A program made the position numbers and the translations under genes. Shown here piece by piece: positions 30,363 through 44,199 of a stretch of DNA of 64,000 nucleotides. The notes under the pieces were generated by a model. That model saw only the letters and a program-made list of their open reading frames with translations. It was not told the DNA's origin and searched no databases. Source of the stretch: Platycnemis pennipes (lineage: Eukaryota; Arthropoda; Insecta; Odonata; Platycnemididae). The DNA is taken from assembly GCA_933228895.1 (NCBI GenBank), contig OW121848.1, forward strand, positions 135,364,615 to 135,428,614, read 5' to 3'. Every line of letters begins with the position of its first letter. The stretch's first letter is position 1.

Positions 30363-33278
30363 CTGTGGACAGAAGAGAATCGACGACGGGTTAGAAAAGC
30401 GCGGACCAAAGACAGATGACAGCTAGCGTGCGCAGAGGGAGTAGCGTTCATAAGGGGCCTCGGAGGCAGATCGAGGGACTTGGGTCAGCCTAGCGTTACC
30501 ACTAGTCACGGGAGGGTCTACCTATGGTGGGATTAATCGGGCGTTACCATCGTTACGGACTTACCTGAGAAATGGCGGGAAAATGTCACCGTTGGCCGCA
30601 CTCAGTAGGGTAGAACTGACATGGTATTAAATGAGTGTCTAGCTACCACTTGTTGTCTTTTATTTTATACGGTATTGTGAGCAACGTGGGTAAATGGAAG
30701 TTTTGAGTAATAGACGCCATAAAATCAATTCACATTGTTTAGTTTGTACCCTGCTATTTCAGTTGCAATATTTTAATTAATGATAGGGAATTTCCTCGTG
30801 TTAAAATGTATAGGTCAATGGTTTATGATATGTGATGACGAAGTAAGTAACATAGCTAACACAGCTCAGTTATATCAAAGGCCAGAATGAGGATATGAAA
30901 ACAATAAGATGTGGACATAAAAGCTGAACGTGTTTGATTTGTTTCTTCCAATCAATAGAGTCCATTGCATTCTTGATTTGGAGTTAGTATTCACACTAAC
31001 TTCATTGATCTGACATTGGTAAGTAATGTACTGTGAATATACCGGTGACTTATGTAATCAAATTTTGAGTGCAAAGTTCAGCTGACTTTCCAAATATTTC
31101 ACTTGGCGTGTTTAAGTTTTAGATATGAGTGAATTTTCCATTGTCTCATAAGTAGCTGTTTAATATGTTGGTAATAAGTTTTGTTATCAAAATAATACTT
31201 AGGTTGCTAATGGTCACTTTCACATGCATAAAGTTTGCGACGTGAGTACCAGGGCTATGGAGAGTTATTCATTTAGCTGAGGTCACTCGAGTCCAGGGCA
31301 TACGCCTGCGGTGTTTAATTTTTAGTGGAGGAGGAGTTTTCTAAGGGTTGGTCGGATGTGATACGCTATATGAGACCTGGTAAGAAGTACCCAGCTCTTG
31401 GTTGCTGTAGATAGTGTACTTACATGTTTGAATAAATGAGATATTACCATAGCATTTATTTTGCGGATATTTTGTTTTTCTTCGGATAGATAGTTTAGTT
31501 CTCCCTGGGAGCGTCATTTCCATCAGATATCCGATCAATGAGAACTTTGCAAGCGGAGACAAAAGTCATCAATAGTTTTCTAGCATTACATATAGTGCAG
31601 TAACTAGTGTGTTGTGATTCTCACAAATAAATGAGAAAGATATCCATTCTCAACTACGATGGGTTTCATGCAAGCTCATTGACATCTCAGTGCCCATAGC
31701 CTAGGGGACTTCGCTTGGGGTAATAGCAGTAAGATTGAGGGGAGCAAGGATTTAAAACAACGCGATTTAGGTGAAAACATTTTCATTTCAAAAAAACTTT
31801 ATTCATAAATTTTATTTCCTGAATGGCCGTATTTGATGACTAAGGGATAGGGGAGACATTTGAGTCGATAGCGTAAAATAACAGCAAAAAGAACAAAGGC
31901 ATATGAAGAACAAAGGATACGGCACATGGGATCCTTTAATAGAGATAATTTATGCAGTTTAAGCTGTGAGTTTGTCATTTCTCGACGAGATGAAGTATGT
32001 ATATGATGATCTCATCTTATGATGGAGCAAAAGAATAAAGGAAATTGACGAGGAAAAACTGTGATCTGAACTAAACAACGTAGGACATCATACGGCTCGT
32101 ACTATTATAAGAGAGGTTCAGGAGGCAAATTGTTCCTGAATTCTCTACCAGTTCCACCGGTGCCATTGAAGTTCGGGACACAAAGCAGTGCTATGGACGA
32201 AACAATTGCGAACAATATGAGAGCCGTTGGCGAAATTCTATAAATGAATTCCATGGGGTGTTTAAAATGAGGATTTCATACGTTTCTGTATTTACGTAAT
32301 TTTCTAGTGAACTTTGAATACAATGTTAAATAAATCTTTTATACTGTTGAATCAAATATAGGTCGCAAGTCAATGTTCCCGATAGTTAATATGCCTCGGC
32401 AAAATATTTTGCAGAAACCCCGTTTACCCCCTTCACCTCCACGTTTTTCGCTAGAGGGAAAAACGAGGGGGTAATGTTAGAATTTAAGTAATTTTTTCAT
32501 AAAATATTTTTATTAACTTGTTTTATTCATAAAAAATTCTGATTTTTTTTATTTGTGAATCCAACTTTGCATTTTCTCTTTTTAAACAGCACTATTACAG
32601 TTGTAAAAGTTTTTATCTTGTATTTTTTCTTTTCTCTCTGCAGAACATTTTGCAGAGGCAAATTTTATTTTAGAAATTAAATTCAGAGTAACATTTGAAC
32701 ACCTAAAGAGGTGATCCACTTCTAGTTCTTATTTTAACTCACGGAGCAAAATCGCGTAATATCCTAAGGTTCCTGACATTGAAAAGAAGCCTTCAGGATA
32801 CAAGGGGTCCATCCATTGAACCGGGCAACGATTTTCAATGCCAAGAACTCAATAGAGATAATGGATGATATTCCAGCTATGACATGGAACTCGGGTTTCT
32901 AAGCTTTACTTTGGAGCTGTCAATTTTTACGGTTCATTCCATAGATGATCGATTTCATTATTCCAAATATATTACCGCAAGGACAAGGCTATTGGAATTC
33001 CTGCTTCCTTTCTGGTTTGTGTACTTTTTTCTTTGATGCAGCGATTCACATTTTCCAATGACGGATGATAATTACTTCTGGGGGAAATTGGATGAGGGGT
33101 AAGAATTGAAGAGAAAAAGGGGATCATCCAGCATGTGCGCTTGAAGAACAGAGCAGTGATCAACAGAGGGTGTAGCGCTTAAACAAAATCATCCAGACAG
33201 GATAGAAAGAGATGGGGACATAGACTTCTAAAGGGGGCTAGCGAGCAATTTCTTTCTACGCAAATAGAGGGTAACCAC

Positions 33279-33320
33279 AGAGAGAGAGAAAATAGAGAGG
33301 GAGAGAGAGAGAGATAGAGG
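33279..33320 (+). repeat. GA microsatellite
   Basis: Imperfect (GA)n: agagagagagaaaatagaga then gggagagagagagagataga. No gene context. Confidence 0.85.
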
Positions 33321-33515
33321 GGCAGAGGTTAAAGAGAAAATGGGTGTGCAGTAAAGCGAACTTTTAATATGCTGGCTCGCCGCAATTAGGCCTCTTACCG
33401 CGTGACTCTGATGCTTAGTCATGGGTTACGGGTCACGCCGCAGTTGAGTGACGCCTGTGCTGAGGGGGAATGCTGGCTCTCCGTCTTCCGCTCTGGGGAT
33501 AGGAGGGCGTCGCTA

Positions 33516-33741
33516 TCAGCGGTCTCGCAGGGAAGAGGACACGTCCGAAATGTCGGACTCAAAACATTTGGGACACTTGGGTTTGGACTGTTCCCATGTC
33601 TGTCCGCATGTTAAAAGTTCGTACTCTTTCCGTGCCTCAATTTTTTCAATCCTTTGCTTTTCTTTATTTTCCACCTTCACTTTCGATAACTCAATCGCCT
33701 CCGAGTCGCAGGGTCGAGAGAGAAGTTTTGTGGCGGCCACT
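33516..33741 (-). other. Candidate coding exon of unknown identity
   Basis: Minus-strand frame of about 74 codons ending in TGA, with a complex rather than repetitive composition: AATKLLSRPCDSEAIELSKV, KVENKEKQRIEKIEARKEYE, then LLTCGQTWEQSKPKCPKCFE and SDISDVSSSLRDR. CPKC might be part of a small zinc-binding site and the middle could form a helix. It is preceded by TTTCTTCCCTCCCTCCCCAG, an excellent splice acceptor, and the frame opens right there (CAG|TG GCC) rather than at an ATG. It could be a terminal exon of a nested gene, a decayed gene piece, or chance. I do not recognise the protein. Confidence 0.3.
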
Positions 33742-34639
33742 GGGGAGGGAGGGAAGAAACTAGAAAATTATCACCGATTGATGGGAGATACACACAACGG
33801 AATTGGAATTCCTGTAGCTCAAAGAGAATATACGCGCAATCCTCAGGCACTTGGCATGTTATTACCACATAGATGGGGACTGACAATATTTGAGGTAAGC
33901 TTTAACAGATCAGATTAACAGATTTAACAGAAAGTGTGCATCCAATCACATTATTCTAAGAATTAAATTAGGGACAAAAACACAGCATCATGGAGAGTGT
34001 CATCCCACCCAACGGACAGAATGAAATTAAGAATCTCATTTACCGTTGTTGAATACTTTTTATGTAAGTGATAAAAATATGAGGACATATTAAACATTAT
34101 AAAATTATGAAATCCTTTTCTTTGAAAGCACAGGATTTAAAGACATCCCATATCTTTTGCACTGTTGTTAAACTATGCCAAGCACAGCGGCATCCAAAAC
34201 TCCCGTGCAAAGGATATTTTCACACAATTGTTCTCATATGAGCTAAGTAAGGAAAAAGGATTCTCCAAGGAACTCATGACCTCAATTTCAGACAGATAGG
34301 CGCAAATGGTGATTTATGTTCTTCCAAAACTCTGACAAAAAGAGATCAGGAGAATAAACAAAACATCAATGCGCTAACGTCGTAGCCAAGTACCGATCGA
34401 GCGATTAAAGTAAACTTGCATAAATACACATGTGAACGACGCAAAAGGAGGGAATTTGCCGGATCAGACCATAAAAAAGCACTTGCATAACTAAATGGTG
34501 ATGTGCATCCCTTCTTCGCAAAATAATTAGTTTTTCTTCGCTGCACATAATTAAAAGGAGATATAACGAATATTTCTGCGTTACAATTCCGGAAAAATTT
34601 GGGTGAAAATAATGCAGCGCTCGTTTTCTTGATGTGTCA

Positions 34640-34765
34640 AAAAAATGATATACAATAATATATATTTGTATACTTGCAAGAAAGGCTCACTACGCAGTCA
34701 TAATAAATATAAATGTCTGTTTATATATTTGATGATTATATAATGATATATATAATGATGATATG
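34640..34765. repeat. AT-rich TATATA/TGATGA low-complexity stretch
   Basis: Alternating tata and gatgat blocks such as ataatatatatttgtatact and atataatgatatatataatg. No gene. Confidence 0.7.
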
Positions 34766-35270
34766 ACTATAAGGATATCACAGGAGATGCGTCTTCGGGA
34801 AATGTCTTTTCAGTTAATGAACAGTCATGGAAGAATCCTCATGTGCTATCATTAGCGCACTTGAGATTTTCTAAATTGTCAAGCCACAAATTATGACCGA
34901 TCATTAATTGGCTTTCACAGTTTCCTGTAGCAATCTCAAAACATTCCATTTCCTGTTGCCGGCGAAGACATCCAACGGTTAAATTAGATGACGTGATACG
35001 CCATAATTCCCGATAGCGCGAATATAATAACACGCTAAATCATTAAATTGTATGAAATTGTGGTATTTAAAACGTCAACGCTATATTATTGCACAATGAA
35101 GCAATTAAAATCCTTAAATCTTTAAGCTTAAATTCAATGGAAAAGCACTCTTTAAATACGGTACTTAATTCTTCAGCTTAGCATACTTTCTACCTCTCCT
35201 CATTCCATACCTGTTCTTATCCTTTGCTTTTCTGCTTTCCAGATATTTCTCCATGTCTCATCGTTTAATA

Positions 35271-35580
35271 CAGGGGTTGGCAACCTTTTAGGCAGGAAGG
35301 GCCGAACAGCTATGCACTGTCTCAAAGGAGGACCACTTTATTTAATATAATGTAAATATATTTCTAGGGGCTTTAAGAAAACAAGGAAATGTATACATCC
35401 AAGGAGAGAGATTGCGAATTAATTTTTCCGATGCTAAAAATCCGTATGCGATGCTAATTAGAATTTAATTAGTAGCTAATTACCTAGATATTAGATCATT
35501 ATTGCCCAGGTGTTGGCGGGTCGGATGAAAGTCACTCAAGAACCGGATGTGGCCCGTGAGATGGGGGAGTCCGACCGCTG
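35271..35580. mobile_element. hAT-like non-autonomous element (MITE)
   Basis: 310 bp. Left end CAGGGGTTGGCAACC; right end, reverse complement, CAGCGGTCGGACTCC, the typical hAT terminal form (CAG.GGT.GG). Flanking 8-mers gtttaata and gtctaaga match at 6 of 8, consistent with an old 8-bp target duplication. No transposase. Confidence 0.75.
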
Positions 35581-35989
35581 GTCTAAGAAATACCACTTGC
35601 CTTAGTTACTAACTCCATCTACTTCACCCTCTTTCGCTATAGCTATACCATTTTCACCCTAGCTATATCCTCATCTCCCTAACCATGCTTATATCTCATT
35701 TGTTTGGCTTCATCTCTGCAAGGTCGCTTTTTCTCCATCAGTATCCACTCCCTGACCTCAAATCATAGCTCCAATGAATTCTCCTTCAATTCCTTCAATG
35801 CCTACATTTCGGACCTCACGAGGGAAGCTGTGACCTCGAGGAAGTGAATCCCTTAAGTCTGTTCCAAAACGTGGGAAACTCCTGTTTGCAATGCTCTTAG
35901 AAGGAGCTCATAAATTTAAAATGCTTTAAACATGGCTTTAAAAAAAAAGGAAGCCTCCGCACCTCCCGACAACCACCTTTCATCGAAGC

Positions 35990-36480
35990 TCGGACGTAGG
36001 GGTGGGAGAAGGCGGGAAGGGTTGGCGGGGGAGGGGGATGACGGAGGGGACAGAGGGATGAGGGAGGGGACACGGGGGTGGGGAGGAGAGGAGGGGTTTC
36101 CCCACGGACGGAGAGAAAGAGAGAGAGAGAGGAGAATTATTTTTATGCCCATTTTTTTCTTTCATTTCTCGTCTTTTTCATTATTATTACCCTCGAGACC
36201 CCGCAGAATGCTTTATTCTCAGTCTCCAACCGGGCGGTGTGTGCCCCCATTGCTCTCTCGAGTGCCTCAACAACTTTCTTTTGTCTCCGCTTGTCTCTTT
36301 ATCTCTCTCTTTCCTTCTCCCCTTGCAGCGAGCGCAGGCGCGGGGAAACTGATGCGACTTGGCCGGAGGGAGGGAGGAGAAAGGGGTGAAGGGAGTGAAT
36401 GGGGTGGGGATGCACGGAGGAAGTAGGATGTGGAGGAGGGGGGTAGGAAGTGTGGAGGGAGGGAGGGTGCTGGGGGTGGG
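35990..36480 (+). repeat. Purine-rich island with a pyrimidine-rich middle
   Basis: 35990-36132 and 36360-36480 are G/A blocks (gggg/gagg); 36140-36330 is T/C-rich. It produces ten or so overlapping ORFs on both strands, all Arg/Gly/Glu- or Pro/Ser-rich. No domain recognised. Confidence 0.75.
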
Positions 36481-39400
36481 AAGCGGGAGGTGTCCGCGCT
36501 CCGTCCGCTTCGCATTCCGGGCTCTGATTACTCGGATGCCCGCGGTCAACGCGTTTTTCCACCGCGCTACTAGAGTACCTATGGGTCCCAAGGATTCGCC
36601 ACGTGGCAACCGCCTGACGAGATGTGGTTTAAAGACAAAAAAGAGGAGAAAATTATTCGAGGTGTGAGAACCTCCCTCCCCACATCTTGCCTAGTGCAGG
36701 AGAGTAACATATTCCACGCTTTTACCGATGCATGCGGAGTATTTTCTTTCTCAAAACCACTCCAGGTCACACTTCCATAGGAACTGAGTCGCAATTTCCT
36801 TTTCTTACCATAATGACGATGTTTTCAGATCACTGTGACCAATATCAATTAGCTTGTCAGACAATACGTTACTGGGTCAGCAAAAGGTGACGACCGATGT
36901 TGAATCGTAACTTCCCAGTGCAATTATCGAGGAACGATATAAAATCACTCTTGCAGTCCGCAGAAATATCTTTACTTACAACGCGATAAGGTTCTTGCGT
37001 CAACATATCAGAATTGATCGTTTATTGTGAATGCATGTCATTAGGAGATGCAGTTGTCGTGGATCGTAATTGTGGACAGAAGGAGTGATTGTAGTTCGCT
37101 TGTTGATAATGATTAGTTTGCCTCGGAGAAACACGCCTGAATCCATGAACTCTTTCCGAGAGCAAATTAAAATCCTTCAAGGGAAATTCCGGCAATTTGA
37201 GCGGTTCATTTAGTATCCTCAAGTATTTTCTGAGCTTTATACCATTTCAAGAATACCAATGGTTTTCGTGGTGCCTTTGACTTTCCGTTTTTTTTACCGT
37301 CACCGTGCTTTTCCATATTATATCAACCTTCACTCTTCGTCATGAACGTGGTTTTGGATAAATCAATGCAATGGCCCAGGCAACATAAAATACAAGGAAA
37401 GGTATTAGCATCTGAATAGCTTCCAGTGAACTTTACAACCAGCCAACAACACCGTAGCAACTTAAGAATGGTCGACTATAGATGAATAGAACTCTTCAAA
37501 ACGTGGTGTCATAGGCAGATGTTTAGAGAAGATCGAAAGTACAGTTGAGAAAAGTAAGAAATGGTTCCCCTTCGATCGTAGTGGATATGATAAGTATGTA
37601 GTGAATTTTCCGCACGGAAATCTGTTGGGAGCTTTGCATTCAACGTGTGGCCATCGGCGCAAAATTAAAACAACTGAGCGCCCTTCTGCGGGTATGTTCG
37701 GTAACGAATGAAAAGAGGTGCGTACGTGTGAGCCGTACGTTTTTTCGAGAGCTTGCCTGTATATTTCATTATTGCTGTCTTTATAAAAGTAGACAACCCG
37801 AAAACAAAAGTCATTTGCGCCCTAAAGGGATGGTGTAACTGCGCAGTGGTCTAAATTTCAGGGGGTTGAGGAAGGTTGAAGTGAAACCCAGCGTCCGCAT
37901 TAGCCTGCTCTGAAAGAGAGGCACAATGGGGTTCACGATTGACTGTCCCCTCCGATCGTCCATAGGGTACTCTACTAGCACTCAATTCATGACTGGAATT
38001 CGATTAAAAGTGAGCGTTAATATCAAGCTAATATTACCCAACGTGATCACGAACTTATCCACATTTTCCTTCTCAAAGTAGAGAATATTTAAATTAAAAA
38101 TAACTATAAAGCAAATCAAATAAACAAATAAAAGTATCTATAATATTAAGAAGGATCAATAATTAATAGCTAAGATACTAGCAAACTCCTGACTTTTCTT
38201 ACACTGATAGATTCAGGCACAATATAGCAGGCACAAATAGCAAATTAAATCAGGCAACTGTTTTATGTTTTTCGCTTTTAGAAATTTTTATCCACTTTCG
38301 TAGGTACTTGTTACCTTATTTTCTCACTAGAAAAATCAACCACGAGAAAATTCGCCGAAAATGAATACAGTCAAAAGTAATTCAATTTGAGGGAAATCAA
38401 TGGACAGTGTTTTTGCCAAAATTGTATTACAATCCTGGCGCTGTTTACGTTTTCCGCATAATTAGGTGACGAGGCTTTGAGGAAGAATTATTTGAACGCG
38501 ATTGGAGGGAAATTTCTCGACTCTAAATTGCACTTGAGCGATGTTCCGATTTCTGCCAATCTCAGGTCTTGCACAAATTGACGAGAGAGCATTCTCATGG
38601 AGCAAGTGATTGAATTTCCCCTCTTTCCGTCCATCGTAAGTCTAACAAATGTGAATAAACACAGTAGGGCATTGAAGCGAAATGGAAAGGGGATGGGGGA
38701 CACGATTATTCTGTTCAACCGGGAATGTAGATGAAAATATGGCAATTAAAAGATGGAAACATGTAGAACAAGAGATGCTCCTTTCGAAGCGCGTCGGGAG
38801 AGAAAATATCAGTGAAACTGATTGGTGGAGTGGCTTCCTCGGACAACGAAGTGCACGGTTGGCGAGCGATGCAAGTCGGCAAGTGAGGATTCATTCTATT
38901 CTTTGCATGTTGGGCACATGTATGTAGGATGTGTAGATGCCGGTTTCATATTATTGTACAATCTGTAACCGTATTCGTAGTTAATCCTAAGAGGTCATTT
39001 TGCTATTTCTATTGCCTCCCATATCAATCTTGCGATCGTTTGCGGGCCTGATCTTAATATAATTTCGCTTCTCCCATAATGGAATCGTGCAATAGGTTAG
39101 TATAATGGTGTTCCACTATTGTAGCTCACCATGTAACTGTTGATGATAGTATATGTTGATGAAATATGAAGGGGCAGTCCGAAGTGCGCGAAGTATGTTT
39201 TAATTTTACTAATAAATGCGTGTTTGGGAAAAATTTTACAATATATTTAAAGAAACGCCCGACTAATAACAATTATTGCATTACTTTGTAAACATGCACT
39301 GGTCACTTGTGCATAGTTACATGGTAAATATGCACTAGTGGAATATTGTTCCTGCAGTATTGTACTTTGCTTTCAAGACAAACCCTTCACAGCTAAACAA

Positions 39401-40532
39401 TCTGATCCTATTAGGTAATGGTGGATGGGAGAGAAAAAATGTGTTGTTCGGACGGAATGAAGGAAAAAAGTGAACGAAGCTGAAGAAAGATACCAATGGA
39501 AAAAAGAAATATCCAGCTGAATGGAAATTTCGGGTTTTATGTGTCATTTTAAACTTACTTCAACCCATTAGACTGTATGTCTAAAAGGCCAATAGACCCA
39601 GTCTACGACAATAAACTTATTATATTTTGTTATATTATAAGACGACTTCCATTATCATATAAATTATGCATGATTTGCACCCCACACACTTGTACTTGGT
39701 GAGAACATTATATAGTACTACTACTTAACTTAGAGAAGCTATTGGTTTAGATTTCCACCCACCATTTCCACTCACGAGTGAAACTTCGTTATTCTTCTGT
39801 AATACGATCTGTCAGTTTTGGATTAGAAAAATTAAGGTGGGCTCCTCGCATGGAAACTGATTTCACCTATTTTAAAAAACTCTGGAGTCTTGGAACATGT
39901 AAACTTCGTCAGTAAGTCAGTGAAAAATTTAGTGTTTAATATCGATTCCCGTCCAATCCGCGAATATATCCAGCTTCATGCATGTGTAGAATGAATTTTA
40001 CCAATCTTAAACTCAGGAATTTAACATTTTTTGTACACATCTTGAACTTATGGATAATTTGGAAATTGTAAACCAATCTGACCGCTGAGTAGAGTTAGGT
40101 GCTATATTTCTAGGGTTTCTTCTATTCATTTGACGTTCGTTAGCCATAAAACTGATTGGAAAACCTCCTTTTCACAACATACTACTAAGAATCCCGTTTT
40201 AACCTTAAAAATCCAATGATACCATGCGTGTCCTCCATGTTATTCATATAAATTTCTCCATGGGAAACTTTAATTTAATTAAAATTAATTTTAGTAATTT
40301 AAGTAAACTTTAATGAATATTCGTAGTGCACCTGGCGATAAATAATACCCTACCACACACCCTCGAGGTAGCTTACAGTGTTGTCAGTAGATATAGATAT
40401 ACTTGACTGATGTGCTTTCTTAAGTAGTCCCTGTTCGGAGATGTTACCTCATTAATATTTAGGAATACATCACTGAGGGTTTTCCATCATGTCTTTTTAT
40501 TGTAATATAAAATTCTCAGCTGCAGCTTTTTC

Positions 40533-40626
40533 AACAATAATTTGATGTTTTATCCTTGTTTCCTATAGTAATAATATGATATAATTTCCTATAACAATAA
40601 TTTGATGTTTTTACCTTGTTTCCTAT
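40533..40626 (+). repeat. 60-bp tandem duplication (1.6 units)
   Basis: aacaataatttgatgtttta at 40533 and aacaataatttgatgttttt at 40593, each followed by ccttgtttcctat. Near-identical over the shared 34 nt. Confidence 0.85.
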
Positions 40627-41428
40627 GTAATTTTACTATCTTTATTGATAAATAATTGTAAATTCATAGGCCACCGTGGTCTCTACCCTCTTTCATACGG
40701 AGAGGAGCTGCTACCCTCTCCAATGGGTGATGACATGTGCATTTTTTTGGCGGCTTTCCATCGCAAAGTCACGATGTCTTCACAGGTCTTAAGAATTATT
40801 TTGTAGGCATGGCTCATCTACGGGTAGACGTATACCACCTGAAAATAATTTCTTTTGATCTCCATGACATTCTTATTCGACGAGTGAATTCACTTATTTC
40901 GTATTTTAATTACACATCTTGAAGTAAACTAACCTCTCGCAGAGGTGTGGACGCACATTGTGGCTCCATGCCCTGCTCTGAGCAATTAGCAATACTGCAA
41001 ATAAATGGAATACACGTTCCATTACGGAAATGAAGAAAGATAATGCATGCGAAGACAGAGCTCACCTCGTACATCGCCCGAAGGCCTGTGGGCTTCACAC
41101 ATTCAGAGTAGTGTAGGGTGCTGAGTGAATTTCCTTGTACCTCATGTTGATTCCGACAGAGATATGACGGTGGGAGTCACGCGGTAACTGTTTTGGGATA
41201 AGAAATCGAATGAGGTAACCTTCTGTCCGATTCAAAACGCAATAGCAGTAGGCTAATACACCGCCGTAAACATTTGTTACGAATGTCATTAGTGGCCGCT
41301 CAAAAAGTCTGGCATATAATCACATGTTATGAACTCCACGACTTTACGGTAGCCAAGCAGCACCAATCGCGGCTACTAAAACCATTGGAGCAGCTCACGA
41401 AACCTATTCATTTCTTCTTCAACACTTG

Positions 41429-41920
41429 AGGCCATATTCAGAGTCGTAAAATCTCTGCTTCCAGTCTAATCGGTGTTCTCATTCACGTATCGAAGAAATA
41501 CCCTCAGGCGTAAAGCAACATATGATATGTTGCTTGATAATGACGCTCTAGCCGTCGAAACCGCGGTCGGTTCTTACAATAAAAGGTGTGGAATACACCA
41601 AGTCATTTTGATTTTCATGGTTCTCATTCACCCTGCAAAGTTGGTATTATCACGCTGTTTACCGCGTCGGATGATATCAAAGAGAATCTTAACACCCTTT
41701 GAACTCATGATAGAGATTTTATGACGTAAGCAGTGGAAGTGAGGCTGTTTTTGAGATTCTGTATTGTGCCAGCCACATTCAGAACATCAACTACCTGTGT
41801 CACACTGAGAAGTATCACCACCTTTGAGTGTAGAATCTGTACATGAATTTGACTCATAGTAGGTATTTTAGGACGCTAGCCGTAGAAGCGAGATTCTAGT
41901 TGAGATTCTGAATACGACCC
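41429..41920. mobile_element. MITE-like element, same family as 62182-62435
   Basis: Left end AGGCCATATTCAGAGTCGTA then AAATCTCTGCTTCC. Right end, reverse complement, GGGTCGTATTCAGAATCTCA. An internal block agagattttatgacgtaagc recalls the inner arm of the 62-kb copy. Longer and more decayed. Includes a near-perfect hairpin, AGCAACATAT-G-ATATGTTGCT (41515-41535). Confidence 0.55.
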
Positions 41921-43639
41921 ATTGGTGCACGTTACTTTTGACTTTGAATCTCAAGGCCTTTTTGATGCATTTTTTGTATTTCTGTTACCTATCATAAGGG
42001 GCTTGTCCCGCAGCATATATCATGCTTTTGTGCGAGAGTATGTAATGCGACAAGTATGTTCCCTGGACTACTCTGCGATAGATAAAGAGCACACTTTGGG
42101 TCAGCGCGCCTGCAAATCTCGTCCTCTTCGCATCCCCTCCGGGAAGTCGGCCGTTGTGAACTGCATCACGGCTCTTTCATTTCCTTTCCATTCGACCCGT
42201 GTCTACGTCCTTGCCTGCCGTGATCTCCTCTCCAGTGCGCCACGGAGAATGCTTTTGTTTCTCTTCCTTCCTAAGAGCCCTCTTCGGCTTCTTCCACCCC
42301 TGGGCAACTGCTACAACTTCACTAATAGTGACCAGCTATGAGCCTTTGTTAATAAAAACGACAATACTACGCACATACCCTCCCTTTTGACCTCTTCATA
42401 CTTCATTGTGAATTCCGCGTGTTTTCATCCTGGGTCGTTTGTTGAAATTCTGATGAGCTCGCTCTAAGAGTAGTGTTGCTGAATAAGTTGTTGCCCCCGA
42501 GGATATAAGGGTTTGAAATTCTTTCATCACATCGAGCAGTGAATAGATGGAGTAGCGTTCCCAGAGTTTTATTTTCTATATTCTTATTTTACTTCGCCAT
42601 TTCCTAGGGCGATCTAATTGCAGTAGTTGCATTCATTTTGATTGCGCCTCGTAGCGGAGCAGGACGTGAAGTACAATAGGAAAACATTTTTGAGGGAGGC
42701 CTCTTTTTTAAATGATGTTTGGCAAAGACTGTTTCATTGACGGTCGAAGAATATTATCTTGTGTTGGGAACATATTAATAACTTTTATGAATATTTTAAA
42801 AGAAAAGATAGCTCATCTAATTCAGGATAGTTTTTGAATCACGAGCAAGTTGGAAGAGTAAAGTTCTTGCAGGAAATAAACGAAGAGCCAATATGTTATT
42901 TTTCTAACTACAATGGAAATCACCTGAGTTTTTCATTGGTTAACTGATCACGCAATTGGTACATATTTATGGAAAGTTATTACCACGCTTCCTTATTGCT
43001 GTATTCATCGGCGAAATTGTAGTATAAAAATTTGCTCATTGGATTTTTCATTAATCTTGCTAGTTATAATGTTCAAGAATCTTGAGAAGCATAGTTTGAT
43101 ATTTAATCAGCTGAAAGGAATCCTTTATAATAATCCTTTATAAAAAAATAATTATGATATCATTAAAGAGCCGCTTGGATACTTGCTTGAGCAATATTAT
43201 TTAATGAGTAATATATTATGCACTCATGAGCATACATATTATGCACTTATTAAAAAATTAGAAGCTCGATAGAGGGTAGCTGATTAGGGAGGGCTGAATA
43301 GGGAATACTATCAAGAGAGTTTTAAATTCCTACAGGGGTATGTATAAGCAAAACCATTCCATTTTCCTCCATTCTAAATGATTTTACGTATTTACTCATT
43401 AATTTGATTTCCAAATGAATCTCATTGCTTTAAATTTCGATATTTTTAGTGCAAATATAAAACATATCAACTGGACAAAATAAATGTCGCAATTCCAAAC
43501 CATGTGAATTTCTGCCGAATTCGTATATTATAATTGAACCCCTATTTGGTGTAATATTGTTTAACCAATCCTTAAACAATTCTAGTGACGATTAAATATA
43601 ATAGTTGGCTATGTGTGCTGACTAAAGTGCTATAATATT

Positions 43640-43810
43640 GTGGTTATCATGCTGAGATCCTTAGCTCGAATTCCGATGTCCAAAAATATTTTCACTACCA
43701 CTCCTGCCTCCACTTCAGTGCTTAGAGGAGAGCATTTTAAGTTCAGCATTCCGTCCATCAGGTGAGACGCCAATCTGTGGATTCTCCAGCACAATTTCAT
43801 TAAGATTAGA
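43640..43810 (+). repeat. SINE remnant, group C
   Basis: tRNA-like region with ctgagatccttagctcgaat; body ggagagcattttaagttcag, cattccgtccatcaggtgag acg. It parallels the copy at 60896-61080 (ggggagcatttcacgttcag, tactccggccattggatggg). Confidence 0.6.
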
Positions 43811-44199
43811 CTTATTCTGACGCCGGGTTTCTGATCAATCGCCTCTGTTCCCGAATAACCCTGCCAAAAACCCAACTTCTCTCATGTGGTTCTAGTGATC
43901 TCAATTGTCAGCCACCTCCCCTGACAGCAGCAATAGTAATAAGAAAGAACGTCAGGGCCATTTGACTTGAGGGATACGGGATGTTGTGAGAGATGACGCA
44001 GTGCACAAAGGGGTGTCGAGCGGCTTTCCTTTGTGGGGCGAGTCGGGGAGGGAGAAGGACGCAAGGCCCCCGTCCTCGGGGATGCGACCTTCGGTAGCCG
44101 CGGAAGCATCCCCTCCCTCCCCCATCGAACACAGCGTGGAAGTTCGCGTAAATGAAGTTACGGTTTTAATTACCGTCATGCAACCGGGAGCTCACGAGA

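Larger units (their letters stand above)
30363..35270. other. Upstream of Ca-beta exon A, no confirmed gene
   Basis: Presumed 5' intron of Ca-beta. The sequence is AT-rich. A good donor-like site, CTCAG|GTAAGTCC (exon side at 30565, minus strand), is preceded in the needed phase by a stop, so it is not a supported coding exon. A GA tract (33279-33320) and one possible minus-strand exon (33516-33741) are listed separately. Nothing else recognised. Confidence 0.65.
35581..41428. other. Non-coding region, presumed Ca-beta 5' intron or upstream
   Basis: No gene supported. It contains a purine-rich island (35990-36480) and a 60-bp tandem duplication (40533-40626). ORFs at 38.5-38.9 kb and elsewhere are short and without recognisable motifs. 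Confidence 0.6.

Noticed and set aside
30500..30565. Donor-like CAG|GTAAGTCC just upstream of exon A as a candidate preceding exon
   Set aside because: In the phase needed to join exon A an in-frame TGA lies 8 codons before the site and no ATG intervenes.
35916..36667. Cluster of ten overlapping frames
   Set aside because: Purine/pyrimidine island artefacts with Arg/Gly or Pro/Ser bias.
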